Shown: positions 11,397-23,786, counted from the first letter of the stretch. The stretch is DNA of 64,000 bases from Enterobacter pseudoroggenkampii (GCF_026420145.1 NZ_JAPMLV010000006.1:124001-188000); one strand, 5' to 3'. Numbers and translations: made by a program. The notes: a model not told the origin generated them from the sequence alone.

Positions 11397-11665
11397 CCGT
11401 AAAACAAACCGTTGAGATCACCAATAAGCTGGGTATGCATGCGCGTCCGGCGATGAAACTGTTTGAGCTGATGCAGGGTTTCGATGCTGAGGTTCTGCTG
11501 CGGAATGACGAAGGTACCGAAGCGGAAGCGAACAGCGTGATCGCCCTGCTAATGCTGGATTCCGCCAAAGGGCGCCAGATTGAAGTCGAAGCCACAGGAC
11601 CTCAGGAAGAGGAAGCGCTGGCTGCGGTGATTGCCCTGTTTAACGCCGGATTTGACGAAGACTAG
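11393..11665 (+). CDS. npr: Phosphocarrier protein NPr
   Basis: NPr is the HPr-like carrier of the nitrogen PTS that passes phosphate from PtsP to PtsN. The 90-residue protein has the HPr active site around His16 ([14 protein letters not shown]). It overlaps the rapZ stop and is last gene of the cluster; a REP-like palindrome follows before the convergent mtgA. Confidence 0.96.
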   Translation: MTVKQTVEITNKLGMHARPAMKLFELMQGFDAEVLLRNDEGTEAEANSVIALLMLDSAKGRQIEVEATGPQEEEALAAVIALFNAGFDED

Positions 11666-11678
11666 CGTTCGCCCCTTC

Positions 11679-11704
11679 GGCGGGTGGCGCTGCGCTTACC
11701 CGCC
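11679..11704. repeat. REP-like palindrome between npr and mtgA
   Basis: GGCGGGTGGCGCTGCGCTTACCCGCC is an imperfect inverted repeat of the REP class, similar to the units at 19751-19826 and 24899-24926. It lies between two convergent genes, a usual REP location. Confidence 0.6.
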
Positions 11705-12430
11705 CTACATAAGATTATTACGCTGCATAAAACCCTCTCCACCCAGCTGATTCATCTGGCGTAGGATCCACGCCTGACGGCTTCGCACGTACCCTGATGG
11801 GGCGCTGGCTTTAAAGCGGATGGGATTCGGTAAGACAGCGGCCAGAAGTGCTGCTTCTGACATGCTCAGACGGCTGGCTGGCTTATTGAAATAACGCCGC
11901 GCGGCAGCTTCCACGCCAAAAATACCGTCGCCAAATTCAGCGACGTTGAGATAGACGGTCAGAATGCGCTTTTTGCTCCAGACCGTTTCCATCCCCAGGG
12001 TCAACCCCGCTTCCAGCCCCTTTCGCACCCAGCTGCGGCCGTCCCACAGAAACAGATTTTTGGCCGTCTGCTGCGACAAGGTTGAGGCACCGCGCACGCG
12101 GTTTTCATGGCGTTCGTTATGGGCTAGCGCCTTCTCAATGGCCGCCACGTCGAACCCCCAGTGCTCCGGGAATTTCTGGTCCTCCGCCGCGATGACCGCC
12201 AGCCCCATGAACGGCGAGATCTCGTCCATGCTTACCCAGTCAGAGTGGGCAACATAGCTGAAATCGCCGCTGAGCCACGCGCCGAGCTGGCGCTCAACCA
12301 TCACGGTAGAGAACGGGACTGGCATAATGCTGAACAGGGCGAGTCCACCGCCCCAAAACACCGCCAGCACCAGAACGATGCGCAACAGGGTACGTTTTAC
12401 CCACGCGCCGGCACCGGATTGACGACTCAT
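11705..12430 (-). CDS. mtgA: Monofunctional peptidoglycan glycosyltransferase MtgA
   Basis: MtgA polymerises lipid II into glycan strands and is a GT51 enzyme without a transpeptidase domain. The 241-residue protein has an N-terminal membrane anchor (about 13-35) and the GT51 motifs [30 protein letters not shown] and [20 protein letters not shown]. It overlaps the end of elbB by 4 bp, so the two leftward genes are likely co-transcribed. Confidence 0.96.
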   Translation of the reverse strand: MSRQSGAGAWVKRTLLRIVLVLAVFWGGGLALFSIMPVPFSTVMVERQLGAWLSGDFSYVAHSDWVSMDEISPFMGLAVIAAEDQKFPEHWGFDVAAIEKALAHNERHENRVRGASTLSQQTAKNLFLWDGRSWVRKGLEAGLTLGMETVWSKKRILTVYLNVAEFGDGIFGVEAAARRYFNKPASRLSMSEAALLAAVLPNPIRFKASAPSGYVRSRQAWILRQMNQLGGEGFMQRNNLM

Positions 12431-13080
12431 TCAGCCAACACCAGCACGCGGGCGACCAGCTTTTCGATCCCCATAGCCGCTTCTGCAATATTCTTCGCCA
12501 GCATATACGCAGGCGTGGTGACAATTTTGTTATCTTCATCAACCACAATGTCATCTACCGGGCACGGAACGTGTTCACCCCCCATTTCCTCGACGATATC
12601 TGCGGTATCAATATCCGTCCCGATGGTCAGGCGCAGCGGGAAATCAAAAATCTTAGGCAACATCGCCGGTGCGATACAGATAAAGCCCAGCGGTTTTCCT
12701 GCCGCATGCATAGCCTGCGACAGCGCTTTCAGATGAGGATCGATCTGACACTCCGCGCCCTGCGCAGCAAAGGTACTGAGATTTTTGGCCGCGCCAAACC
12801 CACCCGGCACAATGAGCGCATCAAGCTCTGTAGGGGCTGCCTGGATAAGAGGATGGATATCACCTCGCGCAATACGCGCGGCTTCAATCAGTACATTACG
12901 GGTTTCCGCCATCGGCTCACCGGTCAGATGGTTAATCACATCCGCCTGATTTTTGTCTGGCGCAAAACAAATAACCTCTGCTCCCTGCTTAGCCAGGGCC
13001 AGCAGCGTAATGACGGCTTCGTGTATTTCAGAACCATCGTAAACACCGCATCCGCTCAGCACGACACCAATCTTTTTCAT
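12427..13080 (-). CDS. elbB: Glyoxalase ElbB (DJ-1/PfpI family)
   Basis: ElbB (YhbL) is a DJ-1/PfpI-superfamily protein reported as a glyoxalase-like enzyme and isoprenoid-associated factor. The 217-residue sequence has [14 protein letters not shown] at the N-terminus and a nucleophile-elbow region [12 protein letters not shown] with the conserved cysteine. The start giving [10 protein letters not shown] matches E. coli; upstream in-frame starts are not supported. The substrate in vivo is uncertain. Confidence 0.94.
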   Translation of the reverse strand: MKKIGVVLSGCGVYDGSEIHEAVITLLALAKQGAEVICFAPDKNQADVINHLTGEPMAETRNVLIEAARIARGDIHPLIQAAPTELDALIVPGGFGAAKNLSTFAAQGAECQIDPHLKALSQAMHAAGKPLGFICIAPAMLPKIFDFPLRLTIGTDIDTADIVEEMGGEHVPCPVDDIVVDEDNKIVTTPAYMLAKNIAEAAMGIEKLVARVLVLAE

Positions 13081-13199
13081 CATGACAATCCTTTTCTGCA
13101 ACTTGCTGAAGCACATTAATAATTTTGATTAAAACGCTATGCTTCACACATTTCACTGATTCATGTAACAAACCATTTAAGATTTGCTATCTTATCTGC

Positions 13200-13322
13200 G
13201 TGCGGCCTAAATTTTTCAGGCAGCGCCCTTTCGAAAATAACGTTTAAAAACAGGCGCAGCCACGATTTCCCTGGTGTTGGCGCAGTATTCGCGCACCCCG
13301 GTTAATCCGGGGTCATTTTTTT
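13200..13322 (+). ncRNA. arcZ: ArcZ small regulatory RNA
   Basis: The segment from GTGCGGCC at 13200 to the T-run at about 13322 matches recalled ArcZ (SraH/RyhA) sequence. It has the conserved 3' portion (GCAGCCACGATTTCCCTGGTGTTGGCG, 13255-13281, containing the mRNA-pairing seed) and ends in the intrinsic terminator ACCCCGG-TTAAT-CCGGGGT (13295-13313) plus T8. The 5' half differs from E. coli, as expected because processed ArcZ is the 3' fragment. A -10-like TATCTT lies at 13188-13193. ArcZ is Hfq-dependent, activates rpoS translation and is repressed by ArcA-P; its terminator overlaps the arcB stop codon on the opposite strand. Location between elbB and arcB is the same as in E. coli. Confidence 0.93.
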
Positions 13323-15646
13323 CTGGCGTCAACCCAGGCTTTAAGCACCGCCACATCGTTTTGCCACTCTTGCTTCATCTCTTCAACCCAATCACCCACG
13401 TTATCTTCCCATGCAGGTAAATCAGGCGACTGAATCTGTTGACCCAGCTGCTGCAGGTGGCGTAGGCCAACCGAGCCGGCGGCACCTTTAATTTTATGTC
13501 CTTCTTCCACAATGCCCTTCTGATCACGCGCCGTCAGGTTGGATTCCAGCACGCTCAGATAGCCCGGCATCATTTTTTCGAACACCGCCAGACCATCAGT
13601 AATCAGTTTCGGGCCGACCAGATCGATGTACTGCTCCAGCATCGCGGTATCGAGTATCGTTTGGGCTTTTGCGCTATCAACAGACGTCATGGTGCTCTCC
13701 TCTTCATCATGGGTATCCCAGAACTTCTTAATCATGGCGGTCAGAGCAGGCACCGCCAGCGGCTTGCTGAGTACATCGTCCATACCGGCATCGAGATACT
13801 CTTTTTTATCTTTCAGTACGTTCGCCGTCAGGGCAACCAGCGGCGGCAGTTCGTCGGCCGCGTACTGACGCGTCAGCTCGCGCGAGATATCCAGCCCGGT
13901 CATATCCGGTAACTGAATATCCAGCAGAACAAGATCGTATTCGCCGGGTTTAAACATCTCCAGCGCGGCTTTACCGGTCATCGCGACATCCACGCTGTTG
14001 CCCAGTTTTTCCAGCACGGAGCGCGCCACGATCACGTTCAGCTCAATGTCTTCCACCAGCAGGACGTGCAGCGCAGGCAGCGGCATATCGTCATTTTCAA
14101 AGGTATCTTCTACCTCTTCCGCCACCGCCGGCGCATGGACCGTCAGCGTGAAGGTTGACCCTTTACCCGGCTGGCTGGCAACGGTGATATCGCCCCCCAT
14201 GCTCTTCGCCAGTCGTTTAGAGACCGCCAGGCCAATGCCCGTTCCGGTAGCTGGTTTTCCGCCGTTGCTGTCCTTCACCTGGTAGTACATGGCGAAGATT
14301 TTGTCCTGCTCCTCCTGCGGAATACCCATCCCGGAGTCCTCTACCTCAAAGTGCAGCATGTCGCCTTCGTCAAAGCGGATGCGCACCGCAACCTGCCCCT
14401 TCTGGGTAAATTTCACCGCGTTGCTGATCAGGTTCCACAGGATCTGGCGCAAACGCGTGCCGTCAGTCACCACTTTATGCGGCAGCGGCAGGGTTGGCTC
14501 CATGACAAAACTTAGCCCCTTCTGCTGCGCCTGCAGGCCGGACAGGTTTTCCAGATCGGCAAGGAAGCTGGTGAAATCAACAGGCTGATTATCAAGCTGA
14601 ACTTTACGGCGCTCCATCTTATCCATATCGATAATATCGTTGAAGATATTACCCAGCGTGACCGCCGAAACATGGATAGTCTTGAGGTATTTTTCCTGCT
14701 CTGCGGTCAGGTCGGTATCCAGCAAAATACGGCTCAGCCCGACAATGCCGTTAAGCGGCGTACGCAGCTCGTGGCTGATAGTAGAGATAAAGGTAGTCTT
14801 GTCGCGGCTGGCGCGCTCCAGGGCATCCTGATAGCGCTTACGCTCGGTAATGTCGCGGCCAAAGCCCATCAGGCCATGGCGTTTCCCCACGCGGTCATAG
14901 TAGGGCACCTTACGGATCTCAAAGCAGGCTTTGCGTCCGTCCGGGTAATCCAGCCACTGTTCATAGGTCAGAGAGACGTTATGGCGGAATACTTTTTCGT
15001 CCGTCTCCATGACCTTGGCGGCCGCCTCTTCAGAGTAAACGTCCTGCGGTTTCAGGTTAATCAGCTGCTTCTCACTTTTCCCGGTGAGCAACTCCATCGC
15101 CCGGTTACAGCCGGAAAACTCTTTATCCTCATTACGGTAAAACACCAGATCCGGCGAAGCATCGAGGAACGACCGCAGGAAAGAGGATTGCTGCTCAAGC
15201 TGGATCTGCGTGACCTCGCGCTCTTTCATTTCGATTTTCAGCTGCTCCAGCGTGGCCTGGCGCTCGGCCTCCGCCTTCTCACGATCTGAAATCTCCTGGT
15301 TCAGCTGCGCAATGTTGTCTTTAAGCTGGACGTTGAGCTTCAGGTCGCGCTCGCGCATCTCTTCCAGTTTATCGACCAGCTTAGACAATCGCTGTCGGGA
15401 CTCTTCCAGCTGTTCAACCACCACGGAAAGGAAATAGACCGCCCAGGGGGTAATAAGCAAGCCAAAGAAGATGGAGCGGATGACGTCGATACTCTCGACC
15501 TGACCATGCAGAACCATGGTGACGGCCATTTGCACGACAATGGCCAGAACGACCAGTGCCAGCGCAAGCAGCATAGAGAAACGCACCAGCCCAAGCTTCA
15601 TCATCAGGTCGACGTAATACTGGGCAAGCATTCGAATTTGCTTCAT
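13313..15646 (-). CDS. arcB: Aerobic respiration control sensor kinase ArcB
   Basis: ArcB is the tripartite hybrid kinase that senses quinone redox state and phosphorylates ArcA. The start giving MKQIRMLAQYY (777 residues; E. coli 778) is used rather than a start 30 bp upstream. Order: two membrane helices (about 23-43 and 57-77), a coiled-coil linker (about 80-150), a PAS domain with the redox cysteines Cys180 and Cys241, HisKA with His292 (TISHELRTPLNG), HATPase, receiver with Asp576 (LVLLDIQLP) and Hpt with His717 (EEGHKIKGAAGS). All phosphorelay residues are present, so it should be functional. Its upstream neighbour is lptG, not yhcC as in E. coli. Confidence 0.97.
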   Translation of the reverse strand: MKQIRMLAQYYVDLMMKLGLVRFSMLLALALVVLAIVVQMAVTMVLHGQVESIDVIRSIFFGLLITPWAVYFLSVVVEQLEESRQRLSKLVDKLEEMRERDLKLNVQLKDNIAQLNQEISDREKAEAERQATLEQLKIEMKEREVTQIQLEQQSSFLRSFLDASPDLVFYRNEDKEFSGCNRAMELLTGKSEKQLINLKPQDVYSEEAAAKVMETDEKVFRHNVSLTYEQWLDYPDGRKACFEIRKVPYYDRVGKRHGLMGFGRDITERKRYQDALERASRDKTTFISTISHELRTPLNGIVGLSRILLDTDLTAEQEKYLKTIHVSAVTLGNIFNDIIDMDKMERRKVQLDNQPVDFTSFLADLENLSGLQAQQKGLSFVMEPTLPLPHKVVTDGTRLRQILWNLISNAVKFTQKGQVAVRIRFDEGDMLHFEVEDSGMGIPQEEQDKIFAMYYQVKDSNGGKPATGTGIGLAVSKRLAKSMGGDITVASQPGKGSTFTLTVHAPAVAEEVEDTFENDDMPLPALHVLLVEDIELNVIVARSVLEKLGNSVDVAMTGKAALEMFKPGEYDLVLLDIQLPDMTGLDISRELTRQYAADELPPLVALTANVLKDKKEYLDAGMDDVLSKPLAVPALTAMIKKFWDTHDEEESTMTSVDSAKAQTILDTAMLEQYIDLVGPKLITDGLAVFEKMMPGYLSVLESNLTARDQKGIVEEGHKIKGAAGSVGLRHLQQLGQQIQSPDLPAWEDNVGDWVEEMKQEWQNDVAVLKAWVDARKK

Positions 15647-15747
15647 AGAGGATCCCTTCACGACTTTATCGCTCAATAATACTCAAATTCAGGGCGAGGC
15701 GTTGAAGGTTGTGAGAAAAAGTGCGGGGTGAAACAGGAGATTAGCCT

Positions 15748-15776
15748 CGCTCCCGGTGAACCGGAAGCGAGGAGAG
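15748..15776 (-). terminator. Hairpin after lptG
   Basis: CCTCGCTTCCGG / CCGGGAGCGAGG (minus strand) forms a strong stem just after the lptG stop. A poor T tract follows, so it is a probable but weak terminator separating lptFG from arcB. Confidence 0.5.
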
Positions 15777-15781
15777 GTCAA

Positions 15782-16864
15782 TCAGGAGCGTTTCAACAAC
15801 AGCCAGAGGCTGATCAGGAGGAAACTGGCGCTTGGCAGCAGCGCACCAATTATCGGCGGAATGCCATAAACCAGCGTCAGCGGACCGAAGATCTGGTCGA
15901 GCACGTAGAACACAAAGCCGAAACTGATACCGGTCACGACGCGCACGCCCATCGGCACGCTGCGTAACGGGCCGAAGATAAACGACAGCGCCATCAGCAT
16001 CATCACCGCCACGGACATCGGCTGGAAGATTTTGCTCCACATGTTGAGCTGATAACGTCCCGCATCCTGCCCGCTCGACTTCAGGTATTTCACATAGTTG
16101 TGTAAACCGCTGATGGAGAGCGCGTCTGGATCCAGCGCCACGACCCCGAGCTTATCGGGCGTCAGGTTGGTCTTCCACGTCCCGGTTACCGTCTGAGAAC
16201 CCGTAATCTGTTTCGGATCGGTCAGGTTAGATTCATCAACCTGGGATAACCGCCACTGCTTATGTTCGGCGTCAAATTTCGCCGAAGAGGCGTGGCGAAC
16301 GGACTCCAGACGGCGCTGGTCATCGAAAGCGTAGATGCTCACCCCACCCAGTTCGTCATTCCCCTTTACCCGCTCGATGTAGACGAAGTTTTTACCGTCT
16401 TTCGCCCATAAACCTTGTTGAGTCGAGAGCAGTGAGCCACCGTACATTGCCTGCGCACGGTAGTTACGCGCCATCTGTTCGCCCTGCGGCGCGACCCACT
16501 CGCCGATCGCCATGGTCAACAGCACCAGTGGGATCGCGGTTTTCATTACCGACAGCGCGACCTGCATGCGGGTAAAGCCTGAGGCCTGCATAACGACCAG
16601 CTCACTACGCTGCGCCAGCATTCCCAGCCCCAGCAGCGCGCCCAGCAGGGCCGCCATCGGGAAGAAGATCTGCACATCTTTCGGCACACTGAGCAGGGTA
16701 TACATCCCCGCGCCCATCGCGTCATAGCTCCCCTGCCCGGCTTTTTTCAGCTGATCGACAAATTTGATAATGCCGGAGAGCGACACCAGCATGAACAAGG
16801 TCATCATGATGGTGGTAAAAATGGTTTTACCGATATAGCGATCAAGAACGCCAAACGCCTGCAT
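15782..16864 (-). CDS. lptG: LptG, permease of the LPS transporter
   Basis: LptG pairs with LptF to form the transmembrane part of LptB2FG that extracts LPS. The 360-residue protein has the YjgP/YjgQ fold: three N-terminal membrane helices, a large periplasmic beta-jellyroll (about 130-270) and three C-terminal helices. It shares one base with the lptF stop, so both are translated from one leftward mRNA. Confidence 0.96.
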   Translation of the reverse strand: MQAFGVLDRYIGKTIFTTIMMTLFMLVSLSGIIKFVDQLKKAGQGSYDAMGAGMYTLLSVPKDVQIFFPMAALLGALLGLGMLAQRSELVVMQASGFTRMQVALSVMKTAIPLVLLTMAIGEWVAPQGEQMARNYRAQAMYGGSLLSTQQGLWAKDGKNFVYIERVKGNDELGGVSIYAFDDQRRLESVRHASSAKFDAEHKQWRLSQVDESNLTDPKQITGSQTVTGTWKTNLTPDKLGVVALDPDALSISGLHNYVKYLKSSGQDAGRYQLNMWSKIFQPMSVAVMMLMALSFIFGPLRSVPMGVRVVTGISFGFVFYVLDQIFGPLTLVYGIPPIIGALLPSASFLLISLWLLLKRS

Positions 16865-17964
16865 TAGATGGCTCCTTTACGCGAGAATCGGGCACGTATG
16901 CGGCGCACAGGCACCGTATCCCACAGGTTTAACCCTAGCGCCAGTAAGATGTACAGGCTGTTGACGAACCATGTCCAGACCATAGGGTCCAGCTTACCCT
17001 TCGCGCCGTTAGAACGAATCGAGGTTTGCAGCAGGAAATAGATCAGGTAAAGCAGCATCGCCGGCAGCATAGAGAGCACGCGTCCCTGGCGAGGGTTCAC
17101 CACGCTCAGCGGAACGACAATCAGCGCCATCATAAACACGGTGAAGACGAGCGTAATACGCCAGTGGAACTCAGCGCGCGCTCTGTCTGTATCGGTATTC
17201 CAGAGGGTCCGCATGTCCATTTGCTCGGTATCCGTTGGATCGAGCGCCACCGCCTGATGGCCGATAATGGCCTGATAGTTCTGGAAATCCGTGATACGGA
17301 AGTCGCGCAGCATCGCGGTGCCTTCGAAACGGGTGCCTTTATTCAGCGTCACGATCTGAGAACCATCTTTGCGCTGAGCAAGCTGACCGGAATCTGCAAC
17401 CACCACGGAAGGACGCGCGTTACCTTTGGGACGTAACTGCGCCAGGAAGACGTCGTTGAATTTACTGCCGTCAACGCTCTCAATAAACAGCACGGAGTTG
17501 CCGTCGGTCGCCTGCTGGAACTGCCCCTGGGCTAACGCCGCCATGCCGGGGTTGGCTTTCGCTTCGGCCAGCACTTCGTCCTGATGACGGGAAGACATGG
17601 GGCCCGCCCACATCACATTCACCGCGGCAACAATACCCGTGAACAGCGCCAGTATCATGGCCGCTTTCACCAGTACCGCTTTGCTCAGGCCACAGGCATG
17701 CATCACCGTGATTTCACTCTCGGTGTAGAGTTTCCCAAGCGTCATGAGCAGGCCAAGGAAAAGACTTAGCGGCAGGATGAGCTGCGCCATTTCCGGGATC
17801 CCTAAACCAAGCAGGGAAAGCACCAGATTTGTTGGAATTTCGCCGTCAACGGCCGCACCGAGGATCTTAACCAGCTTCTGACAGAAAAAAATCAGCAGCA
17901 GGATGAAGAGGATCGCCAGTTGGCTTTTGAGCGTCTCCCGCACCAGATATCTTATGATTATCAC
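16864..17964 (-). CDS. lptF: LptF, permease of the LPS transporter
   Basis: LptF is the partner permease of LptG. The 366-residue protein has the same six-helix plus periplasmic jellyroll layout; the coupling segment ELTVMHACGLSK-type sequence (here ESEITVMHACGLSK, about 83-96) contacts LptB. It is divergent from pepA across a 266-bp region, as in E. coli. Confidence 0.96.
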   Translation of the reverse strand: MIIIRYLVRETLKSQLAILFILLLIFFCQKLVKILGAAVDGEIPTNLVLSLLGLGIPEMAQLILPLSLFLGLLMTLGKLYTESEITVMHACGLSKAVLVKAAMILALFTGIVAAVNVMWAGPMSSRHQDEVLAEAKANPGMAALAQGQFQQATDGNSVLFIESVDGSKFNDVFLAQLRPKGNARPSVVVADSGQLAQRKDGSQIVTLNKGTRFEGTAMLRDFRITDFQNYQAIIGHQAVALDPTDTEQMDMRTLWNTDTDRARAEFHWRITLVFTVFMMALIVVPLSVVNPRQGRVLSMLPAMLLYLIYFLLQTSIRSNGAKGKLDPMVWTWFVNSLYILLALGLNLWDTVPVRRIRARFSRKGAI

Positions 17965-19742
<1,778 letters not shown>

Positions 19743-19750
19743 TGTAAAAC

Positions 19751-19826
19751 GCCGGGTGGCGGCTTCGCCTTACCCGGCCTACAGCGTCACTCAACCGTAG
19801 GCCGGGTAAGCGTAGCGCCACCCGGC
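19751..19826. repeat. BIME: paired inverted REP units between pepA and holC
   Basis: Two REP units in opposite orientation, GCCGGGTGGCGGCTTCGCCTTACCCGGC (19751-19778) and GCCGGGTAAGCGTAGCGCCACCCGGC (19801-19826), flank a short linker. Such elements stabilise upstream mRNA and can bind gyrase or IHF; here it separates pepA and holC. Confidence 0.85.
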
Positions 19827-19860
19827 TTTGCATTTAAATCCACGACAAGAAGCCCCATAT

Positions 19861-20304
19861 ATGAAGAATGCAACGTTCTACCTTCTGGACAACGACACCC
19901 ATCAGGATGGCCTCAGCGCCGTCGAACAGCTGGTGTGTGAAATTGCCGCAGAACGTTGGCGCGCAGGTAAACGCGTTCTGATTGCCTGTGAAGATGAACA
20001 GCAGGCCATTCGCCTTGATGAGGCGCTGTGGGCGCGTCCGCCGGAGAGCTTTGTCCCGCATAACCTGTCGGGCGAAGGCCCGCGCGGTGGAGCACCGGTT
20101 GAAATTGCCTGGCCGCAAAAGCGCAACAGCAGCGCGCGCGATATTCTGATTAGCCTGCGGATAGATTTTGCAGATTTTGCCACCGCTTTCACAGAAGTGG
20201 TAGACTTTGTCCCTTACGAAGAATCTTTGAAACAACTGGCGCGCGAACGCTATAAAGCGTACCGCCTGGCTGGTTTTAACCTGAATACGGCAACCTGGAA
20301 ATAA
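19861..20304 (+). CDS. holC: DNA polymerase III chi subunit
   Basis: HolC (chi) joins the clamp loader via psi (HolD) and contacts single-strand-binding protein. The 147-residue product [23 protein letters not shown]... matches E. coli chi in length and in the motifs [22 protein letters not shown] and [15 protein letters not shown]. The start at 19861 aligns with E. coli. It ends one base into the valS start (TAATG), so the two are coupled. Confidence 0.96.
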   Translation: MKNATFYLLDNDTHQDGLSAVEQLVCEIAAERWRAGKRVLIACEDEQQAIRLDEALWARPPESFVPHNLSGEGPRGGAPVEIAWPQKRNSSARDILISLRIDFADFATAFTEVVDFVPYEESLKQLARERYKAYRLAGFNLNTATWK

Positions 20305-23159
20305 TGGAAAAGACATATAACCCACGCGATATCGAACAGCCGCTTTACGAGCACTGGGAACAGCAGGGCTATTTCAAGCCTAACGGCGACGAAAGCAAAG
20401 AGTCCTTCTGCATCATGATCCCGCCGCCGAACGTCACCGGCAGTTTGCATATGGGTCATGCTTTCCAGCAGACCATCATGGATACCATGATCCGCTACCA
20501 GCGCATGCAGGGTAAAAACACCCTGTGGCAGGCGGGGACTGACCACGCGGGTATCGCGACCCAGATGGTGGTTGAGCGTAAAATTGCCGCTGAAGAAGGA
20601 AAAACCCGCCACGACTACGGTCGCGACGCGTTCATCGACAAAATCTGGCAGTGGAAAGCGGAATCCGGCGGCACCATTACTCGTCAGATGCGCCGTCTCG
20701 GCAACTCCGTGGACTGGGAGCGCGAGCGCTTCACCATGGACGAAGGCCTGTCCAACGCCGTGAAAGAAGTCTTCGTGCGCCTGTATAAAGAAGATCTGAT
20801 TTACCGCGGCAAGCGCCTGGTAAACTGGGATCCGAAACTGCGCACCGCCATCTCTGACCTGGAAGTGGAAAACCGCGAGTCTAAAGGCTCCATGTGGCAC
20901 ATCCGCTATCCGCTGGCCGATGGCGCAAAAACCGCCGACGGTAAAGATTACCTGGTGGTCGCAACCACCCGTCCGGAAACCCTGCTGGGCGATACCGGCG
21001 TGGCCGTTAACCCGGAAGATCCACGTTATAAAGATCTGATCGGCAAATTCGTGGTGCTGCCGCTGGTAAACCGCCGTATTCCGATTGTGGGCGACGAACA
21101 CGCCGACATGGAAAAAGGCACCGGCTGCGTAAAAATCACCCCTGCGCATGACTTTAACGACTATGAAGTCGGTCGTCGTCACGCCCTGCCGATGATCAAC
21201 ATCCTGACCTTTGACGGTGATATCCGTGAAAGCGCAGAAGTTTACGACACCAAAGGCGAAGAGTCTGACGTTTACTCCAGCGACATCCCGGCGGAGTTCC
21301 AGAAGCTGGAACGCTTTGCCGCGCGTAAAGCGATCGTGGCTGCCGTCGACGCACTCGGCCTGCTGGAAGAAATTAAACCTCACGATCTGACCGTGCCGTA
21401 CGGCGACCGTGGCGGCGTGGTTATCGAGCCAATGCTGACCGACCAATGGTACGTGCGTGCCGACGTGCTGGCGAAACCGGCTGTTGAAGCGGTTGAGAAC
21501 GGCAGCATTCAGTTCGTGCCGAAGCAGTACGAAAACATGTACTTCTCCTGGATGCGTGACATTCAGGACTGGTGTATCTCCCGCCAGCTGTGGTGGGGTC
21601 ACCGTATTCCGGCGTGGTACGACAACGACGGCAACGTCTACGTTGGCCGCACCGAAGACGAAGTGCGTCAGGAAAACAACCTGAGCGCGGACGTTGCGCT
21701 GCGTCAGGACGAAGACGTGCTGGATACCTGGTTCTCCTCCGCGCTGTGGACCTTCTCCACCCTCGGCTGGCCAGAAAACACCGACGCGCTGCGTCAGTTC
21801 CACCCGACCAGCGTCATGGTGTCCGGCTTCGACATTATCTTCTTCTGGATTGCCCGCATGATCATGATGACCATGCACTTCATCAAAGACGAAGACGGCA
21901 AGCCGCAGGTTCCGTTCCATACCGTCTACATGACCGGTCTGATCCGCGACGACGAAGGCCAGAAGATGTCCAAGTCCAAGGGTAACGTTATCGACCCGCT
22001 GGACATGGTTGACGGTATCTCTCTGGAAGAGCTGCTGGAAAAACGTACCGGAAACATGATGCAGCCGCAGCTGGCGGAGAAAATCCGCAAGCGCACCGAG
22101 AAGCAGTTCCCGAACGGGATCGAGTCTCACGGTACCGACGCCCTGCGCTTCACCCTGGCGGCACTGGCCTCTACCGGCCGTGACATCAACTGGGACATGA
22201 AGCGTCTGGAAGGTTACCGTAACTTCTGTAACAAGTTGTGGAACGCCAGCCGCTTCGTGCTGATGAACACCGAAGATCAGGATTGCGGCTTCAACGGCGG
22301 CGAAATGACCCTATCTCTGGCGGACCGCTGGATCCTGGCGGAATTCAACCAGACGGTGAAAGCGTTCCGCGAGGCGCTGGACAGCTACCGCTTCGATATC
22401 GCGGCGGGCATCCTGTATGAATTCACCTGGAACCAGTTCTGCGACTGGTATCTGGAGCTGGCGAAGCCGGTGATGAACGGCGGTACTGAGGCGGAGCTGC
22501 GCGGCACGCGCAACACGCTGATTACCGTTCTGGAAGGTCTGCTGCGCCTGGCGCATCCGGTCATTCCATTTATCACCGAAACCATCTGGCAGCGCGTGAA
22601 GGTGATTGCAGGCATCAACGCTGACACCATCATGCTGCAGCCGTTCCCGGAATTCGATGCGGCTAAGGTTGATGAAGCGGCGTCGGCGGATACCGAGTGG
22701 CTGAAACAGGCGATCGTGGCGGTGCGTAACATTCGTGCTGAAATGAACATCGCCCCTGGCAAACCGCTGGAACTGCTGCTGCGCGGCTGCAGCGAAGCGG
22801 CTGTTCGCCGTGTCACCGAGAATAACACCTTCCTCAAGACCATGGCGCGTCTGGAAAGCATCACCGTGCTGCCTGCGGATGACAAAGGTCCGGTTTCCGT
22901 GACCAAAATCATCGACGGCGCCGAGCTGCTGATCCCAATGGCAGGTCTGATCGACAAAGACGCTGAGCTGGCTCGTCTGGCGAAAGAAGTGGCGAAAGTC
23001 GACGTGGAAATTGGCAAAATCGAAGGCAAGCTGGCGAACGAAGGCTTTGTCGCCCGCGCGCCGGAAGCGGTCATCGCGAAAGAGCGTGAGCGTCTGGTTG
23101 CCTTCGCCGATGCGAAGACCAAGCTGATTGAGCAGCAGGCGGTTATCGCCGCGCTGTAA
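20304..23159 (+). CDS. valS: Valyl-tRNA synthetase
   Basis: ValS attaches valine to tRNA(Val) and edits threonine mischarging. The 951-residue class I enzyme has the HIGH motif in the form [12 protein letters not shown] (41-52), the CP1 editing domain (about 200-400), KMSKSKGN at 554-561, an anticodon-binding helical domain and a C-terminal coiled-coil arm (about 880-951). Length is identical to E. coli. Confidence 0.98.
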   Translation: MEKTYNPRDIEQPLYEHWEQQGYFKPNGDESKESFCIMIPPPNVTGSLHMGHAFQQTIMDTMIRYQRMQGKNTLWQAGTDHAGIATQMVVERKIAAEEGKTRHDYGRDAFIDKIWQWKAESGGTITRQMRRLGNSVDWERERFTMDEGLSNAVKEVFVRLYKEDLIYRGKRLVNWDPKLRTAISDLEVENRESKGSMWHIRYPLADGAKTADGKDYLVVATTRPETLLGDTGVAVNPEDPRYKDLIGKFVVLPLVNRRIPIVGDEHADMEKGTGCVKITPAHDFNDYEVGRRHALPMINILTFDGDIRESAEVYDTKGEESDVYSSDIPAEFQKLERFAARKAIVAAVDALGLLEEIKPHDLTVPYGDRGGVVIEPMLTDQWYVRADVLAKPAVEAVENGSIQFVPKQYENMYFSWMRDIQDWCISRQLWWGHRIPAWYDNDGNVYVGRTEDEVRQENNLSADVALRQDEDVLDTWFSSALWTFSTLGWPENTDALRQFHPTSVMVSGFDIIFFWIARMIMMTMHFIKDEDGKPQVPFHTVYMTGLIRDDEGQKMSKSKGNVIDPLDMVDGISLEELLEKRTGNMMQPQLAEKIRKRTEKQFPNGIESHGTDALRFTLAALASTGRDINWDMKRLEGYRNFCNKLWNASRFVLMNTEDQDCGFNGGEMTLSLADRWILAEFNQTVKAFREALDSYRFDIAAGILYEFTWNQFCDWYLELAKPVMNGGTEAELRGTRNTLITVLEGLLRLAHPVIPFITETIWQRVKVIAGINADTIMLQPFPEFDAAKVDEAASADTEWLKQAIVAVRNIRAEMNIAPGKPLELLLRGCSEAAVRRVTENNTFLKTMARLESITVLPADDKGPVSVTKIIDGAELLIPMAGLIDKDAELARLAKEVAKVDVEIGKIEGKLANEGFVARAPEAVIAKERERLVAFADAKTKLIEQQAVIAAL

Positions 23160-23165
23160 TGCTTT

Positions 23166-23200
23166 TACCCCTTACGCTTCAGGGCGTAAGGGGTAACCTT
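23166..23200 (+). terminator. Terminator after valS
   Basis: A 12-bp perfect stem (TACCCCTTACGC / GCGTAAGGGGTA at 23166-23177 and 23184-23195) lies right after the valS stop; a poor T tract (AACCTTCCTG) follows. Confidence 0.65.
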
Positions 23201-23282
23201 CCTGAAAACTCCTCGCTTGCACTCCCCCTTCTGCGGTGCTATTAACAGCAGTTATGTGTCAATTTTTGTAATGAGTAATGCT

Positions 23283-23786
23283 ATGAGCGTGATTACCCCC
23301 GTCGCGACGACGATGCGTCGGATCACTGAGCAGGATAATCCGGCTATCGCCGCCGTTATCCGCACCGTTTCTGCCGAATATGGCCTGACGGCTGACAAAG
23401 GCTACACGGTTGCAGACCCGAACCTGGACGCGCTTTTCCAGCTCTACAGCCAGCCAGGGCATGCCTACTGGGTAATCGAGCAGAATGGCCAGGTGGTGGG
23501 TGGCGGCGGCGTGGCGCCCCTCAGCTGCAGCGAGCCGGACATCTGCGAACTGCAGAAAATGTATTTCCTGCCAGCGGCGCGCGGACAAGGACTGGCAAAA
23601 AAGCTGGCGCTGATGGCGCTGGACCACGCGCGCAAGCAGGGCTTTACCCGCTGCTACCTGGAAACGACTGCCTTCCTCAAAGAGGCCATCGGCCTGTATG
23701 AACATCTGGGCTTTGAGCATATCGATGCGCCGCTGGGCTGTACCGGCCATGTTGATTGCGAAGTCAGGATGCTGAAAAGTCTGTAA
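23283..23786 (+). CDS. yjgM: GNAT-family N-acetyltransferase YjgM
   Basis: This is a GNAT acetyltransferase. The acetyl-CoA pyrophosphate loop is visible as [23 protein letters not shown], and [18 protein letters not shown] is the C-terminal signature. It resembles E. coli YjgM closely. The start at 23283 gives 167 residues and places ten residues before the conserved MRR, as in E. coli; an alternative ATG at 23271 would add four residues, and neither has a strong ribosome site. The substrate is not known from the sequence. Confidence 0.88.
   Translation: MSVITPVATTMRRITEQDNPAIAAVIRTVSAEYGLTADKGYTVADPNLDALFQLYSQPGHAYWVIEQNGQVVGGGGVAPLSCSEPDICELQKMYFLPAARGQGLAKKLALMALDHARKQGFTRCYLETTAFLKEAIGLYEHLGFEHIDAPLGCTGHVDCEVRMLKSL

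Noticed and set aside
19751..19826. CRISPR-like repeats between pepA and holC
   Set aside because: There are only two units, in inverted orientation, with REP consensus sequence and no spacers.
20250..22130. A 626-codon open frame antisense to valS
   Set aside because: It is a shadow of the GC-rich valS codon pattern: composition is unlike a real protein and valS is complete on the other strand.
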